64,000 nt of DNA from Harenicola maris (GCA_018524345.1 JADQAZ010000002.1:868001-932000); one strand, 5' to 3'. Counted from the stretch's first letter, positions 11,695 through 22,011 are shown. Numbers and translations: made by a program. The notes: generated from the sequence alone by a model not told the origin.

Positions 11695-14028
11695 GTGCCA
11701 TCTTTTTCGAATACACTAGAGCAGGCAATCCACTCCGCATTGGCATTGGCCAATGAGCGACGCCATGAACTCGCCACGCTGGAACACCTGCTGCTCGCAC
11801 TGATTGACGAACCCGACGCGGCCAAAGTCATGCAGGCCTGCTCGGTTGACCTGACCCTGCTGCGCAAATCCCTCGATGAATTCATCGAGGACGACCTCGC
11901 CACCCTGGTCACAGAGATCGAAGGGTCCGAGGCCGTCCCAACAGCCGCCTTCCAGCGCGTGATCCAGCGCGCCGCCATTCATGTGCAATCCTCCGGCCGC
12001 ACAGAGGTGACAGGGGCAAATGTCCTCGTCGCCATCTTCGCCGAACGCGAAAGCAACGCCGCCTACTTCCTGCAGGAGCAGGACATGACCCGCTATGACG
12101 CGGTGAACTTCATTGCCCATGGCGTCGCCAAGGACCCCGGCTTTGGCGAATCCCGTCCCGTCACCGGCGCGCCCGAATTTGACGAAGACGGCGCCACCGG
12201 CGAAACCGTCGAAGGCGGCGCCGAAGAAAAAGAAAGCGCCTTGTCGAAATACTGCGTTGACCTGAACGTAAAGGCGCAAAAAGGCGATGTTGACCCCCTC
12301 ATCGGCCGCAGCCACGAGGTCGAACGCTGCGTGCAGGTCCTCTGCCGCCGCCGCAAGAACAACCCGCTGCTCGTCGGCGATCCCGGCGTTGGCAAAACCG
12401 CCATCGCCGAGGGGCTCGCCCGCAAGATCGTCGACAAAGAGGTGCCAGAGGTCCTCTCCGGCGCCACGATCTTCTCCCTCGATATGGGCGCCCTGCTCGC
12501 AGGCACCCGCTATCGCGGCGACTTCGAGGAACGCCTCAAGGCCGTGGTGACAGAGCTTGAGGACCACCCAGATGCGGTGCTCTTCATCGACGAAATCCAC
12601 ACCGTGATCGGCGCAGGCGCAACCTCCGGCGGCGCGATGGATGCCTCCAACCTGCTGAAGCCCGCGCTTCAGGGCGGCAAACTGCGCTGCATGGGCTCCA
12701 CCACCTACAAGGAGTTCCGGCAACACTTCGAAAAAGACCGCGCCCTGTCGCGCCGGTTCCAGAAAATCGACGTGAACGAGCCTTCGGTCTCCGACAGCGT
12801 GAAAATCCTCAAGGGCCTGAAACCCTATTTCGAGGAGCATCACTCCGTTAAATACACCGCCGATGCGATCCAGTCGGCCGTTGAACTGGCCTCGCGCTAT
12901 ATCAACGACCGCAAATTGCCCGACAAGGCGATCGACGTGATTGACGAGGCCGGCGCGGCCCAACACCTCGTCGCCTCCTCCAAACGCCGCAAAACCATCG
13001 GCACCAAAGAGATCGAGGATGTCGTTGCCAAACTGGCCCGTATCCCGCCCAAAAGCGTGTCGAAAGACGATGCCCAGATCCTCAAGGATCTCGAGAAATC
13101 CCTCAAACGGGTGGTCTTCGGGCAGGATCCGGCGATCGAGGCCCTGTCCTCGGCGATCAAACTGGCCCGCGCGGGCCTGCGCGAGCCGGAAAAACCCATC
13201 GGCAACTACCTCTTTGCCGGGCCAACAGGCGTGGGCAAGACCGAGGTGGCCAAACAACTCGCCGATACCCTCGGCGTGGAACTGACCCGTTTCGACATGT
13301 CCGAATACATGGAGAAACACTCCATCAGCCGCCTCATCGGCGCGCCTCCCGGCTATGTCGGCTTTGACCAAGGCGGCATGCTGACAGACGCGGTGGATCA
13401 AAACCCGCACTGCGTTCTGCTTCTGGACGAGATCGAAAAGGCCCACCCCGATGTGTTCAACATCCTCCTGCAGGTGATGGACCACGGCAAGCTGACCGAT
13501 CACAACGGCCGCACGACGGACTTCCGCAATGTCATCCTGATCATGACATCCAACGCGGGCGCCGCCGAACAGGCCAAGGCCGCCATCGGCTTTGGTCGCG
13601 ACCGCCGCGAGGGCGAAGACACCGCCGCCATCGAGCGCACCTTCACCCCCGAATTCCGCAACCGTCTGGATGCGGTCATCTCCTTCGCCCCACTGGGCAA
13701 AGACGTGATCCTTCAGGTGGTCGAGAAATTCGTCCTGCAACTCGAGGCCCAGCTCTTGGACCGCGACGTGACGATCGAGCTCACCAAACCCGCCGCCGAA
13801 TGGCTGGGCGAAAAGGGCTACGACGACAAGATGGGCGCCCGCCCCCTTGGCCGCGTCATTCAGGAGCACATCAAAAAGCCTCTGGCAGAGGAGCTTCTGT
13901 TCGGCAAGCTGACCAAGGGCGGCATCGTCAAGGTCGGCATCAAGGATGGCAAGCTCGACCTGCGCATCGACGAGCCGCAAAAGCCGCGGCTCGGCTCCAA
14001 AAAGCCGCCTCTGCTGACAGCGGAATGA
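11695..14028 (+). CDS. clpA: ATP-dependent Clp protease ATP-binding subunit ClpA
   Basis: Hexameric AAA+ unfoldase that feeds substrates, including ClpS-delivered N-degron proteins, to ClpP. The 777-aa protein has an N domain (about 1-140), D1 with Walker A GDPGVGKT near 228 and Walker B VLFIDEIHT near 295, and D2 with Walker A GPTGVGKT near 508 and VLLLDEIEKAH near 573. The GTG at 11695 is chosen as start because AAAGGAG lies 8 nt ahead and family proteins begin PSFSNTLEQAI. The stop overlaps the M23 peptidase start by 4 nt. Confidence 0.97.
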   Translation: MPSFSNTLEQAIHSALALANERRHELATLEHLLLALIDEPDAAKVMQACSVDLTLLRKSLDEFIEDDLATLVTEIEGSEAVPTAAFQRVIQRAAIHVQSSGRTEVTGANVLVAIFAERESNAAYFLQEQDMTRYDAVNFIAHGVAKDPGFGESRPVTGAPEFDEDGATGETVEGGAEEKESALSKYCVDLNVKAQKGDVDPLIGRSHEVERCVQVLCRRRKNNPLLVGDPGVGKTAIAEGLARKIVDKEVPEVLSGATIFSLDMGALLAGTRYRGDFEERLKAVVTELEDHPDAVLFIDEIHTVIGAGATSGGAMDASNLLKPALQGGKLRCMGSTTYKEFRQHFEKDRALSRRFQKIDVNEPSVSDSVKILKGLKPYFEEHHSVKYTADAIQSAVELASRYINDRKLPDKAIDVIDEAGAAQHLVASSKRRKTIGTKEIEDVVAKLARIPPKSVSKDDAQILKDLEKSLKRVVFGQDPAIEALSSAIKLARAGLREPEKPIGNYLFAGPTGVGKTEVAKQLADTLGVELTRFDMSEYMEKHSISRLIGAPPGYVGFDQGGMLTDAVDQNPHCVLLLDEIEKAHPDVFNILLQVMDHGKLTDHNGRTTDFRNVILIMTSNAGAAEQAKAAIGFGRDRREGEDTAAIERTFTPEFRNRLDAVISFAPLGKDVILQVVEKFVLQLEAQLLDRDVTIELTKPAAEWLGEKGYDDKMGARPLGRVIQEHIKKPLAEELLFGKLTKGGIVKVGIKDGKLDLRIDEPQKPRLGSKKPPLLTAE

Positions 14029-15044
14029 GCCAAGCCAAAGGATACAAGGGGCGCTTTCGGGCGCCCCTTTTTGCCGCCCTCGCTCTGGCGGCCGCCCCCG
14101 CCATGGCGCGGGACATCAAGATCGGCCTGCCGGTCGACTGCACCCTTGGCGAAGACTGCTACATCCAACAATTCTTTGACCGAAATCCCGCCCCCGGCGT
14201 GGTGCAGGATATGGCCTGCGGCACGCTGGCCAATGACGGCCACGGCGGCGTCGATTTCGCGGTGCCAAGCCTGCGCGCGATGAAAGACGGCGTCGACGTC
14301 ATCGCCGCGGCCCCGGGCACGGTCGTCGCCTTCCGCGATGAAATGCCCGATGTCTCCTCCCTCTCCGAGGCCGCGCCGGACCTTGAGGGCCGCGATTGCG
14401 GCAACGGCGTTGTGGTCGATCACGGCGGCGGCTGGCGCACCCAATACTGCCACCTGCGCCTCGGCTCCGTCACCGTGGAAACCGGCCAAAAGGTCCGCAT
14501 GGGCACGCCCCTCGGCCAAATCGGCATGAGCGGGCGCGCCTCCTTCCCGCATATGCATTTCACCCTGCGCAAGGGCGACCTCAAGGTCGACCCCTACGGC
14601 CCGGACGCGAGCGCCACAGGCGAATGCAGCCTCGACACCACGCCCCAAGGCGTCTGGCTCGAGGCACCTGATTATGTCCCAGGCGGGCTGCTACAGGCGG
14701 GCTTTGCCGACCACGTGCCCAATATCGCGCAGGTGCGCGAGGGCATGGTCACCGCCGCCGAAACCCCCGCCGATACCGCCGCAATGGTCGTCTGGGGCTA
14801 TGCATTCGCGGGGCAGATAGGCGACGAGATCGAGATTATCTTTACCGGACCAGAGGGCGAAATCGGCCGCCATATCGAGGAACTCGAAAAGGGCCAGCCC
14901 TTCCTGCTGCGCGGCTACGGCAAACGCACACCGGTCATGGGCTGGCTGCCGGGCGATTACATCGGCCTTGTGATCCACCGCCGCGATGGCGAGGAAATCA
15001 GCCGCAAACGCGTGACCACCACCGTCCCGGGCGAAGCGCCCTAA
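14025..15044 (+). CDS. M23 family metallopeptidase (LytM domain), exported
   Basis: A 339-aa periplasmic protein with a signal peptide (hydrophobic stretch at about 12-26, cleavage near AMA-RD). The LytM zinc site is complete: His73 and Asp77 in HGGVD, His143 in YCHLRLG, and HMH at 176-178. Members act as peptidoglycan endopeptidases or, when degenerate, as amidase activators; the full metal set favours an active enzyme. The start overlaps the clpA stop as ATGA, so it is probably translated with clpA. A beta-rich C-terminal region of about 130 aa is of unknown role. Confidence 0.9.
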   Translation: MSQAKGYKGRFRAPLFAALALAAAPAMARDIKIGLPVDCTLGEDCYIQQFFDRNPAPGVVQDMACGTLANDGHGGVDFAVPSLRAMKDGVDVIAAAPGTVVAFRDEMPDVSSLSEAAPDLEGRDCGNGVVVDHGGGWRTQYCHLRLGSVTVETGQKVRMGTPLGQIGMSGRASFPHMHFTLRKGDLKVDPYGPDASATGECSLDTTPQGVWLEAPDYVPGGLLQAGFADHVPNIAQVREGMVTAAETPADTAAMVVWGYAFAGQIGDEIEIIFTGPEGEIGRHIEELEKGQPFLLRGYGKRTPVMGWLPGDYIGLVIHRRDGEEISRKRVTTTVPGEAP

Positions 15045-15910
15045 CGCAGGAACCCGATCGCATAGGTCACGGCCATCTGCGCGCGCTCCAGATGCTCATC
15101 CAAAAGGGCAGGGTCCGGCTGCGTCACCGTGGCGGTCTCTGCCGCGGCCAAACCGCCGGTGATATAAAGCACATCCAGATCCTCGCCCATGGCACCGGCC
15201 ACATCGGTGATCACACCGTCGCCAATGCAAATGATCCGCCCCGTGGGATTGCCGTCCACCTCAGCCAGCCGCCGCCGCGCCAGATCATAGATCGGCGGAT
15301 GCGGCTTGCCGAAATACAGGCTCTCGCCGCCCATCTCGGTATAAAGCTGCGCCAAGGCGCCCGCGCACCACTCGCGCTTTTCACCGCGATCCACCACGAT
15401 ATCAGGGTTGGCACAGAGCAGCTTCATCCCCTTGGTCTTGGCATAAAGGAAATCGGCGCGGTTCACGTCAGGATCGGCAAAGGGGTCAAACGGGCCGGTG
15501 CAAATGATGCCCTCGGCCTCCTGCAAAGGCACACGCTCAATCTCGACCGAATCCTCGATCAGTTTCAAAGGCTCGAAAAACGGCTCATCATGGGGCTGGC
15601 CGATGTGATAGACCTTCTGCCCGACCGTGCCCCGGAACATCGCCGCGCGGGCACTGTCACCAGAGGTGGCAATTACATCCCAGCAATCCTCGGGCACATT
15701 GAACCTCTCCAGCTGCGCCCGCACACTGGCCCGCGGCCGCGGCGCATTGGTCAGCAAAACAACCTTCCCGCCGCCCGCACGAAAGGCCTGCAAGGCCGCA
15801 ACCGCATCGGGAAAGGCGGTGATCCCGTTGTGCACACAGCCCCAAAGATCCACAAATGCGGCGTCATATTGGGCGCTAATCTCGGAAAAGCTGTTGATAA
15901 TCTGGGTCAT
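15041..15910 (-). CDS. HAD-superfamily class IIA hydrolase (TIGR01459 type)
   Basis: A 289-aa phosphatase-like protein. The HAD motif I is FVDLWGCVHNG (nucleophile near Asp21), motif II VVLLTNAPR, a lysine region FGKPHPPIYDLA, and motif IV ICIGDGVITDVAGA. It matches the NagD-like class IIA cap type found in alphaproteobacteria. The substrate is unknown. It converges on the M23 gene with both stop codons sharing the four bases CTAA. Confidence 0.9.
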   Translation of the reverse strand: MTQIINSFSEISAQYDAAFVDLWGCVHNGITAFPDAVAALQAFRAGGGKVVLLTNAPRPRASVRAQLERFNVPEDCWDVIATSGDSARAAMFRGTVGQKVYHIGQPHDEPFFEPLKLIEDSVEIERVPLQEAEGIICTGPFDPFADPDVNRADFLYAKTKGMKLLCANPDIVVDRGEKREWCAGALAQLYTEMGGESLYFGKPHPPIYDLARRRLAEVDGNPTGRIICIGDGVITDVAGAMGEDLDVLYITGGLAAAETATVTQPDPALLDEHLERAQMAVTYAIGFLR

Positions 15911-15932
15911 GGATCTGCCTCGGGCCGGGTTA

Positions 15933-15964
15933 ACAAAAGGAAAGGGACGCTGGCCGCGTCCCTT
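15933..15964 (-). terminator. Intrinsic terminator downstream of ppaC
   Basis: A perfect 9-bp stem AAGGGACGC/GCGTCCCTT with loop TGGCC is followed on the minus strand by TTCCTTTTG. It lies between the ppaC stop and the HAD-hydrolase start. Confidence 0.75.
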
Positions 15965-16041
15965 ACATCATTTTTGGCTCTGTCTGGCCAGCGGCGGGTT
16001 TCCCCCTGCTGGCCGGTCTGTGCGTGGCGGGCCCCGGAATT

Positions 16042-16063
16042 GGATATTTGAACCAATAAGAAG
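16042..16063 (+). repeat. Dispersed repeat GGATATTT-N3-CCAATAAGAAG, copy 1
   Basis: One of three copies in the window of GGATATTT-(3 or 4 nt)-CCAATAAGAAG. This copy has spacer GAA and lies 19 nt after the ppaC stop on the opposite strand to the gene. It is followed by a GGGGCG run, as is the copy at 28282. Function unknown. Confidence 0.75.
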
Positions 16064-16081
16064 CAGGGGCGCGCGTTAAAA

Positions 16082-16999
16082 TCAGAGCTTCAGGTTCGGG
16101 ATGATCTGTTTTTTGCGGCTGACAACACCGGGCAACACAAGGGTATCGCCGGTGGCCTCGGCGCCGAAGCTTTTCGCGGCGAGGGTTTTGACCAGATCGT
16201 TGGGGACCAGCAGGGTTGCCTCTTCGCGCAGGATGTCGACGACGAAGAGAAGCACCTGATCCACGCCATCCTCGGCGGCAACAGTTTTCATCGTTTCCAT
16301 CAGGCTGTCCTTGCGGTCCAGCGGGATGTTTGGCGCAGTGGTTTCCAGAACCGAGACGCGGAATTTCGTGCCCTCGACCGCGTATTCCTTGCTGTCCATG
16401 CGCAGCAGTTCCGCATCGGAGAAGGCCGAGACATCGGATTTGGCGGCGAAAAGCTCCGCCGCATAGGCGGCCATGTCGATGCCCAGATCCTTGGCCAGCA
16501 TTTCCGCGACCTCGCGGTCATGCGCCGTGGTCGTGGGCGAGCGGAACTCCAGCGTGTCGGAGAGGATGCAGGACAGCGCCGCGCCTTTGAGGTTCTCGGG
16601 CATATCTTTGGCCGCATCCCCCATCAGGTCGATCATGATGGTCGCGGTGCAGGCCAGCGGGCGGATCGTGATGTCGATCGGGCCGGCTGTTTCCAGACCG
16701 CCCACCAGTTTGTGGTGGTCGATGATGCCCTGAATGTCGGCGCTGTTGATGGCCTCTGGCAGCTCGGCAGGGTTGTTGGTGTCAACGATGACCACCGGCG
16801 CGCCCTCGGCGACCTCGGAGATGATCTGAGGCTTGGGCAGGTCCCAGCGTGTCAGCATGAAGGCGGCCTCTGTGTTCGGCTCGCCAAGCAGCCGCGCCTC
16901 GGCGGGGGTGCCTTGCTGGCTAAGGTACCAAGCCCAGATGAGGGGGGAGCCCGTGGAATCAGTGTCCGGGGATTTGTGGCCAAAGACTTGAATGGTCAT
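16082..16999 (-). CDS. ppaC: Manganese-dependent inorganic pyrophosphatase (family II)
   Basis: Hydrolyses pyrophosphate to drive biosynthesis. The 305-aa DHH-family protein has the metal ligands His8, Asp12 and Asp14 in GHKSPDTDS, Asp73 in VDTNNP, the DHH motif at 94-96 and the C-terminal substrate-binding SRKKQ. The length matches short family II enzymes without CBS domains. It is monocistronic, with a terminator downstream. Confidence 0.97.
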   Translation of the reverse strand: MTIQVFGHKSPDTDSTGSPLIWAWYLSQQGTPAEARLLGEPNTEAAFMLTRWDLPKPQIISEVAEGAPVVIVDTNNPAELPEAINSADIQGIIDHHKLVGGLETAGPIDITIRPLACTATIMIDLMGDAAKDMPENLKGAALSCILSDTLEFRSPTTTAHDREVAEMLAKDLGIDMAAYAAELFAAKSDVSAFSDAELLRMDSKEYAVEGTKFRVSVLETTAPNIPLDRKDSLMETMKTVAAEDGVDQVLLFVVDILREEATLLVPNDLVKTLAAKSFGAEATGDTLVLPGVVSRKKQIIPNLKL

Positions 17000-17099
17000 A
17001 GGGATGCGCCCTGCCTTGAAGTTTGTGATTAATCGCGGGCCTTATATGGTGCCGGGGCGGGGATGTTAAGGGACCTTGCGCCGCAGGCCCCCCATGGCC

Positions 17100-18557
17100 C
17101 TATTCCGCCGCGATCTTTGCCAGCATATTGCTGGCCGAGATCACACAGTTCCGCCCGCTTTCCTTGGCCTTATACAGGGCAAGGTCGGCCTGTTTGAGCA
17201 TATCAACCACGGTTTTGCCCCCCTCGGGATAGTTGACCACCCCGGCAGAGACAAAGATCGGCGGAAGGGTGCTATCGCCATGGGCGATTTCCAGTTTGGA
17301 GATTTCGAGGCGGAATTCATTGGCCATATCCATGGCCGCCTCGTGATCCAGGCCGGGGCAGAGCACGACGAACTCCTCCCCGCCAAGGCGGCAGGGGGCC
17401 AGCGGCGCGGGGAAGATCGAGCGCATCAGCGAGCCAACCTCGCGCAGCACGATATCGCCCGCGTCATGGCCGTATTGGTCGTTGAACTTCTTGAAATGAT
17501 CCACATCGAGGGAGACCAGCGCCAGATCGCCGCCGCTCGTTTCCGCCCGTTTCATCTCCTTATGGGCCGCATCAAGGAACCAGCGCCGGTTCCACAGGCT
17601 GGTCAAAGGATCGCGAATCGATTGATCCAGCAGCTCCTGACGCAGCTGGACATTGGCCACGGCGAGGCTGATCTGCTCGGCGCAGAGCAGGCCCAATTCC
17701 CACCTTTGCTCCATAAAGGTCACGATCAGATCGCGCGGCACAATCGTGCGGTCAAAGGCGGAAAAGTTTAGGTGCAGCAGGCCGATCGTCTCGCCATGGG
17801 CGATGATCGGCAGGCAGAAATAGGGGACATCCTCGCTCTCGCAATGGCTACAGGCGAATTCGATCGCTTTGGTGCCATAGGAATAGGCGCGGCCACGGCG
17901 TAGGGCCCAGCAATCCTCCGCATCGATATGGGCATCGGCCTTGCCCACACCCCAGCTCGACATCAGGTCCAGCGTATCGCGGGAGTTGGAGTAGATATAG
18001 AGCTGCCCGTCCGCCTCCGGCAGGAGGGTCTGCATCGACTTCTGCACAACCAGCAAAAGCTCCTCCAGCGACTTTGCGGAATAGAGCCACTCGCTGATCT
18101 GGCTGAGCAATCGGCGCTCGTTCTGGCGCAGATCCTCGCTCTCCATCACCTCGCGAGTGCGTTCCTCCATCTCGCGGCGTTGGGTGATATCGCGCGAAAA
18201 GGCCATGTTATAGGTGTGCTGCCCGGTTTCATCAAAGATCGGGCAAATGGTTTTCTCCACCCAAACCGGGGTCTGGTCCTTGGTGTAATGCAAAATCTCG
18301 AGGGTTAGCTTCTCCCGATTCGCCAGCGCGGCCTCCACCCGGGTGCGGTCCTCTGTGCTGGTCTCCGGCCCGTCTAGCAGGTCACCGGGCCTGCGCCCCG
18401 AGACCTCCTTGCGGGTAAAGCCGAACATCTTTTCGAACCCCGCATTGGTCCATAAAATCTTGCCCTCCACGCTGGTCACCATCAGGGCATCCAGTGAATT
18501 GCTCAACGCCATATGCGAAAAGAAGCGTTCCTCGTCGATGTCTGTGCTCTTGCCCAT
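17100..18557 (-). CDS. PAS-GAF sensor diguanylate cyclase
   Basis: A 485-aa cytoplasmic signalling protein. It has a PAS domain at about 10-125 (ALMVTSVEGKILWTNAGFEKMFGFT; FSRDITQRREMEE), a GAF-like domain at about 150-300 with DCWALRRGRAYSYG, and a GGDEF domain at about 310-480. The active-site signature is GGEEF at 392-396, compatible with c-di-GMP synthesis. The RxxD inhibitory site expected five residues before it is absent (PAPL occupies it), so product inhibition at that site is unlikely. No membrane segment is seen. The sensed signal is unknown. Confidence 0.93.
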   Translation of the reverse strand: MGKSTDIDEERFFSHMALSNSLDALMVTSVEGKILWTNAGFEKMFGFTRKEVSGRRPGDLLDGPETSTEDRTRVEAALANREKLTLEILHYTKDQTPVWVEKTICPIFDETGQHTYNMAFSRDITQRREMEERTREVMESEDLRQNERRLLSQISEWLYSAKSLEELLLVVQKSMQTLLPEADGQLYIYSNSRDTLDLMSSWGVGKADAHIDAEDCWALRRGRAYSYGTKAIEFACSHCESEDVPYFCLPIIAHGETIGLLHLNFSAFDRTIVPRDLIVTFMEQRWELGLLCAEQISLAVANVQLRQELLDQSIRDPLTSLWNRRWFLDAAHKEMKRAETSGGDLALVSLDVDHFKKFNDQYGHDAGDIVLREVGSLMRSIFPAPLAPCRLGGEEFVVLCPGLDHEAAMDMANEFRLEISKLEIAHGDSTLPPIFVSAGVVNYPEGGKTVVDMLKQADLALYKAKESGRNCVISASNMLAKIAAE

Positions 18558-18654
18558 GCTGGTTCCCTGGCTCCAATCCGTTCGCCCGAACCCTAGGCCC
18601 CATCAGTGAAGATTCCGCTGATTTTTCCAAAACCATTTTCCGAAATTGTATCTA

Positions 18655-18690
18655 AAATTTTGCCAGAAACTTTGCCGGAAATTTTGCCGG
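18655..18690 (+). repeat. Three tandem 12-bp repeats upstream of groESL
   Basis: AAATTTTGCCAG, AAACTTTGCCGG and AAATTTTGCCGG follow each other without gaps and end 9 nt before the groESL -35 element. The repeats are A/T-rich at one end and could act as an upstream promoter element or a regulator site; neither is shown. Confidence 0.6.
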
Positions 18691-18699
18691 ACCTGATCG

Positions 18700-18728
18700 C
18701 TTGACAGACACCCAGCCCTTGCCTATCT
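18700..18728 (+). promoter_or_regulatory. groESL promoter
   Basis: CTTGAC (18700-18705), a spacer of exactly 17 nt, then CTATCT (18723-18728), nearly the consensus housekeeping promoter of alphaproteobacteria. The predicted start lies at the left edge of the CIRCE element, so HrcA binding would block initiation. Confidence 0.85.
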
Positions 18729-18736
18729 CCAATGCG

Positions 18737-18763
18737 TTATCACTCGCCTATGGTGAGTGCTAA
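18737..18763 (+). promoter_or_regulatory. CIRCE operator (HrcA site)
   Basis: TTATCACTC-N9-GAGTGCTAA matches the CIRCE consensus TTAGCACTC-N9-GAGTGCTAA with one mismatch in the left arm and none in the right. It sits between the promoter and groES, the standard position for HrcA repression of groESL. hrcA itself is not in the window. Confidence 0.93.
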
Positions 18764-18794
18764 AACTGAAATTTGAACTAAGGAGCGTTCAAAC

Positions 18795-19082
18795 ATGGCT
18801 TTGAAACCTTTGCATGACCGTGTTCTGGTCCGCCGTACCGAGTCGGACGAGAAAACAGCAGGCGGCCTGATCATTCCCGATAGCGCCAAAGAAAAACCCG
18901 CAGAAGGCGAAGTCATCGCATGTGGCGAAGGCGCACGCAAAGACAGCGGCGAACTGATCGAGATGGCTGTAAAGCCCGGCGATAAGGTTCTCTTCGGCAA
19001 ATGGGGCGGCACAGAAGTGACCGTCGACGGCGAAGAACTGCTGATGATGAAAGAAAGCGACATCATGGGCATCCTGTCCTGA
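18795..19082 (+). CDS. groES: Co-chaperonin GroES
   Basis: The 95-aa heptameric lid of the chaperonin. It opens [21 protein letters not shown], has the mobile loop [18 protein letters not shown] and ends with the DIMGIL strand. It is preceded by an AAGGAG site and controlled through CIRCE. It is cotranscribed with groEL, 45 nt downstream. Confidence 0.98.
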   Translation: MALKPLHDRVLVRRTESDEKTAGGLIIPDSAKEKPAEGEVIACGEGARKDSGELIEMAVKPGDKVLFGKWGGTEVTVDGEELLMMKESDIMGILS

Positions 19083-19115
19083 TCTCGCCCACCTTCCAAA
19101 CATACCCATTAATAG

Positions 19116-20780
<1,665 letters not shown>

Positions 20781-20809
20781 GACGCTTTTTGCCAAAGGCA
20801 AAAAGCGTC
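20781..20809 (+). other. 13-bp hairpin directly after the groEL stop codon
   Basis: GACGCTTTTTGCC-AAA-GGCAAAAAGCGTC is a perfect 13-bp stem with a three-base loop starting on the base after the TAA. No T run follows, so it is more likely an mRNA 3'-stability or processing structure than a terminator. A second stem (ATGGCCC-ACA-GGGCCAT, about 20826-20842) follows. Confidence 0.6.
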
Positions 20810-20876
20810 GAACCGCGGCAGGTGTATGGCCCACAGGGCCATGCACCGAGAGCGGAAAATGCACCCAAGAAACACC

Positions 20877-20907
20877 AAAGGGGTCCGGTCCAACCGGGCC
20901 CCTTTTT
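20877..20907 (+). terminator. Intrinsic terminator of groESL
   Basis: AAAGGGGTCCGG pairs with CCGGGCCCCTTT over 12 bp with one G-U pair, closing a five-base loop and running into TTTTT. It lies 97 nt after the groEL stop. Confidence 0.85.
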
Positions 20908-21006
20908 CCGTTCCCGCCACCCAAGGATTACCCCACCGCAGCCATAATTTCGCACCACCAAGGGCCGAGCATACCAAGGCACCACCCAGCTCCACGGAAA
21001 GCCCCC

Positions 21007-21369
21007 ATGTTCGCCCGCTACAAAACGCCCCCGGCCTTCGCCCAGATCAACGCCCTCGCGCAAAAGCTCAAACAGCTGGCGGCGCTCAAACAGGTCTTCC
21101 TCTCCTACAGCCATAACGACGGGCTCTACCGGCTGACCTGCCTCGCACAGGGCGCGGGCAACACCGCGCAAGCCAAACCCGTCTTCGCCTACCGCGGCTA
21201 CTCCGCCGCAGAGATCACCGACCGCCTGACCCGCGAAATCGACCTGCTCACCCTCGAAACACGCGAGGCCCAAGTGCGCAAAGCCCCCAAAGGCCTCTTC
21301 CCCAAGCAGACCACAGAACGCCGCGACGAGGCCCTCATCAACGAACTGGTCCGTCAGGTGAACCTCTAA
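21007..21369 (+). CDS. Conserved hypothetical protein, 120 aa
   Basis: A basic, mostly helical 120-aa soluble protein without signal peptide or recognisable domain. The N-terminal third (INALAQKLKQLAALKQVF) looks like an amphipathic helix. A central region RLTCLAQGAGNT is followed by a C-terminal helix DEALINELVRQVNL. Codon use matches its neighbours and a GGAAAG site precedes the ATG, so it is taken as a real gene. Function unknown. Confidence 0.72.
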   Translation: MFARYKTPPAFAQINALAQKLKQLAALKQVFLSYSHNDGLYRLTCLAQGAGNTAQAKPVFAYRGYSAAEITDRLTREIDLLTLETREAQVRKAPKGLFPKQTTERRDEALINELVRQVNL

Positions 21370-21373
21370 CCCC

Positions 21374-21392
21374 GCCAAATCAAAGATTTGGC
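21374..21392 (+). other. Perfect hairpin after the 120-aa gene
   Basis: GCCAAATC-AAA-GATTTGGC forms a perfect 8-bp stem five bases after the stop codon, with no T run. It resembles the hairpins after groEL and after the anti-sigma gene in lying just past a stop and in having an A-rich three-base loop. Confidence 0.5.
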
Positions 21393-21558
21393 AGCGCCCG
21401 AACCGCGCCCACAGACAACCCACCGCCACCCCGCAACAGCGGCTTGGCGGCTTTCCTCTCGCCCACAATATTGTCATGACCCCGACCTCGACAGGGCAGG
21501 GCCATTGCGTCACCCTGCGCGCGATTGAAACAACTTCATAACCGCGACAGGACATCCC

Positions 21559-22011
21559 ATGCGCCACCTTCTTATTGCCTCCATCCTCACCGCCCTCTCG
21601 CTGACAGGGCTCGCAAAGGCCGACATGATGATCACCAAAACCTCCCCCCATTCCGTCTCCGAAACGATGGACCGCCTGACCGCCGCCGTAGAGGGCGCCG
21701 GTGCCAAGGTCTTTGCCCGCGTCGACCACGCCGCCGGTGCCAAATCCGTCGAGATGGAGCTCCGCCCCGCCGAAATGTTGATGTTCGGCAACCCCAAACT
21801 CGGCACCCCCGCGATGCAGGCCGCCCCCTCCATGGGCCTCGACCTGCCCCTGCGCGTGCTGGCCGCCGAGGGCGAGGACGGGACCGTGACCGTCACCTAC
21901 TACGCCCCCATGGAGGTCGCCAAAATCCACGGCGCCGATGCGGATCTCGAAGTCTTCAAAATGATGACCGGCGCGTTGGACAACCTGACCAACAAGGCGA
22001 TTGCCGAGTAA
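21559..22011 (+). CDS. DUF302 family protein, exported
   Basis: A 150-aa protein with a cleavable signal peptide (MRHLLIASILTALSLTGLAKA) followed by a DUF302 domain. Typical features are the N-terminal HSVSETMDRLTAAVEGAGAKVFARVDHAAGAKSV-type stretch and MLMFGNPKLGTPAMQAAPSMGLDLPLRVL. Such domains are small alpha/beta proteins of unknown biochemical function, often periplasmic. It precedes another exported protein (YHYH) on the same strand, 83 nt or less away, so the two may be coexpressed. Confidence 0.88.
   Translation: MRHLLIASILTALSLTGLAKADMMITKTSPHSVSETMDRLTAAVEGAGAKVFARVDHAAGAKSVEMELRPAEMLMFGNPKLGTPAMQAAPSMGLDLPLRVLAAEGEDGTVTVTYYAPMEVAKIHGADADLEVFKMMTGALDNLTNKAIAE

Noticed and set aside
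11716..13980. A 754-codon minus-strand open frame opposite clpA
   Set aside because: Shadow of clpA; low-complexity Gly/Val/Asp/His translation without any motif.
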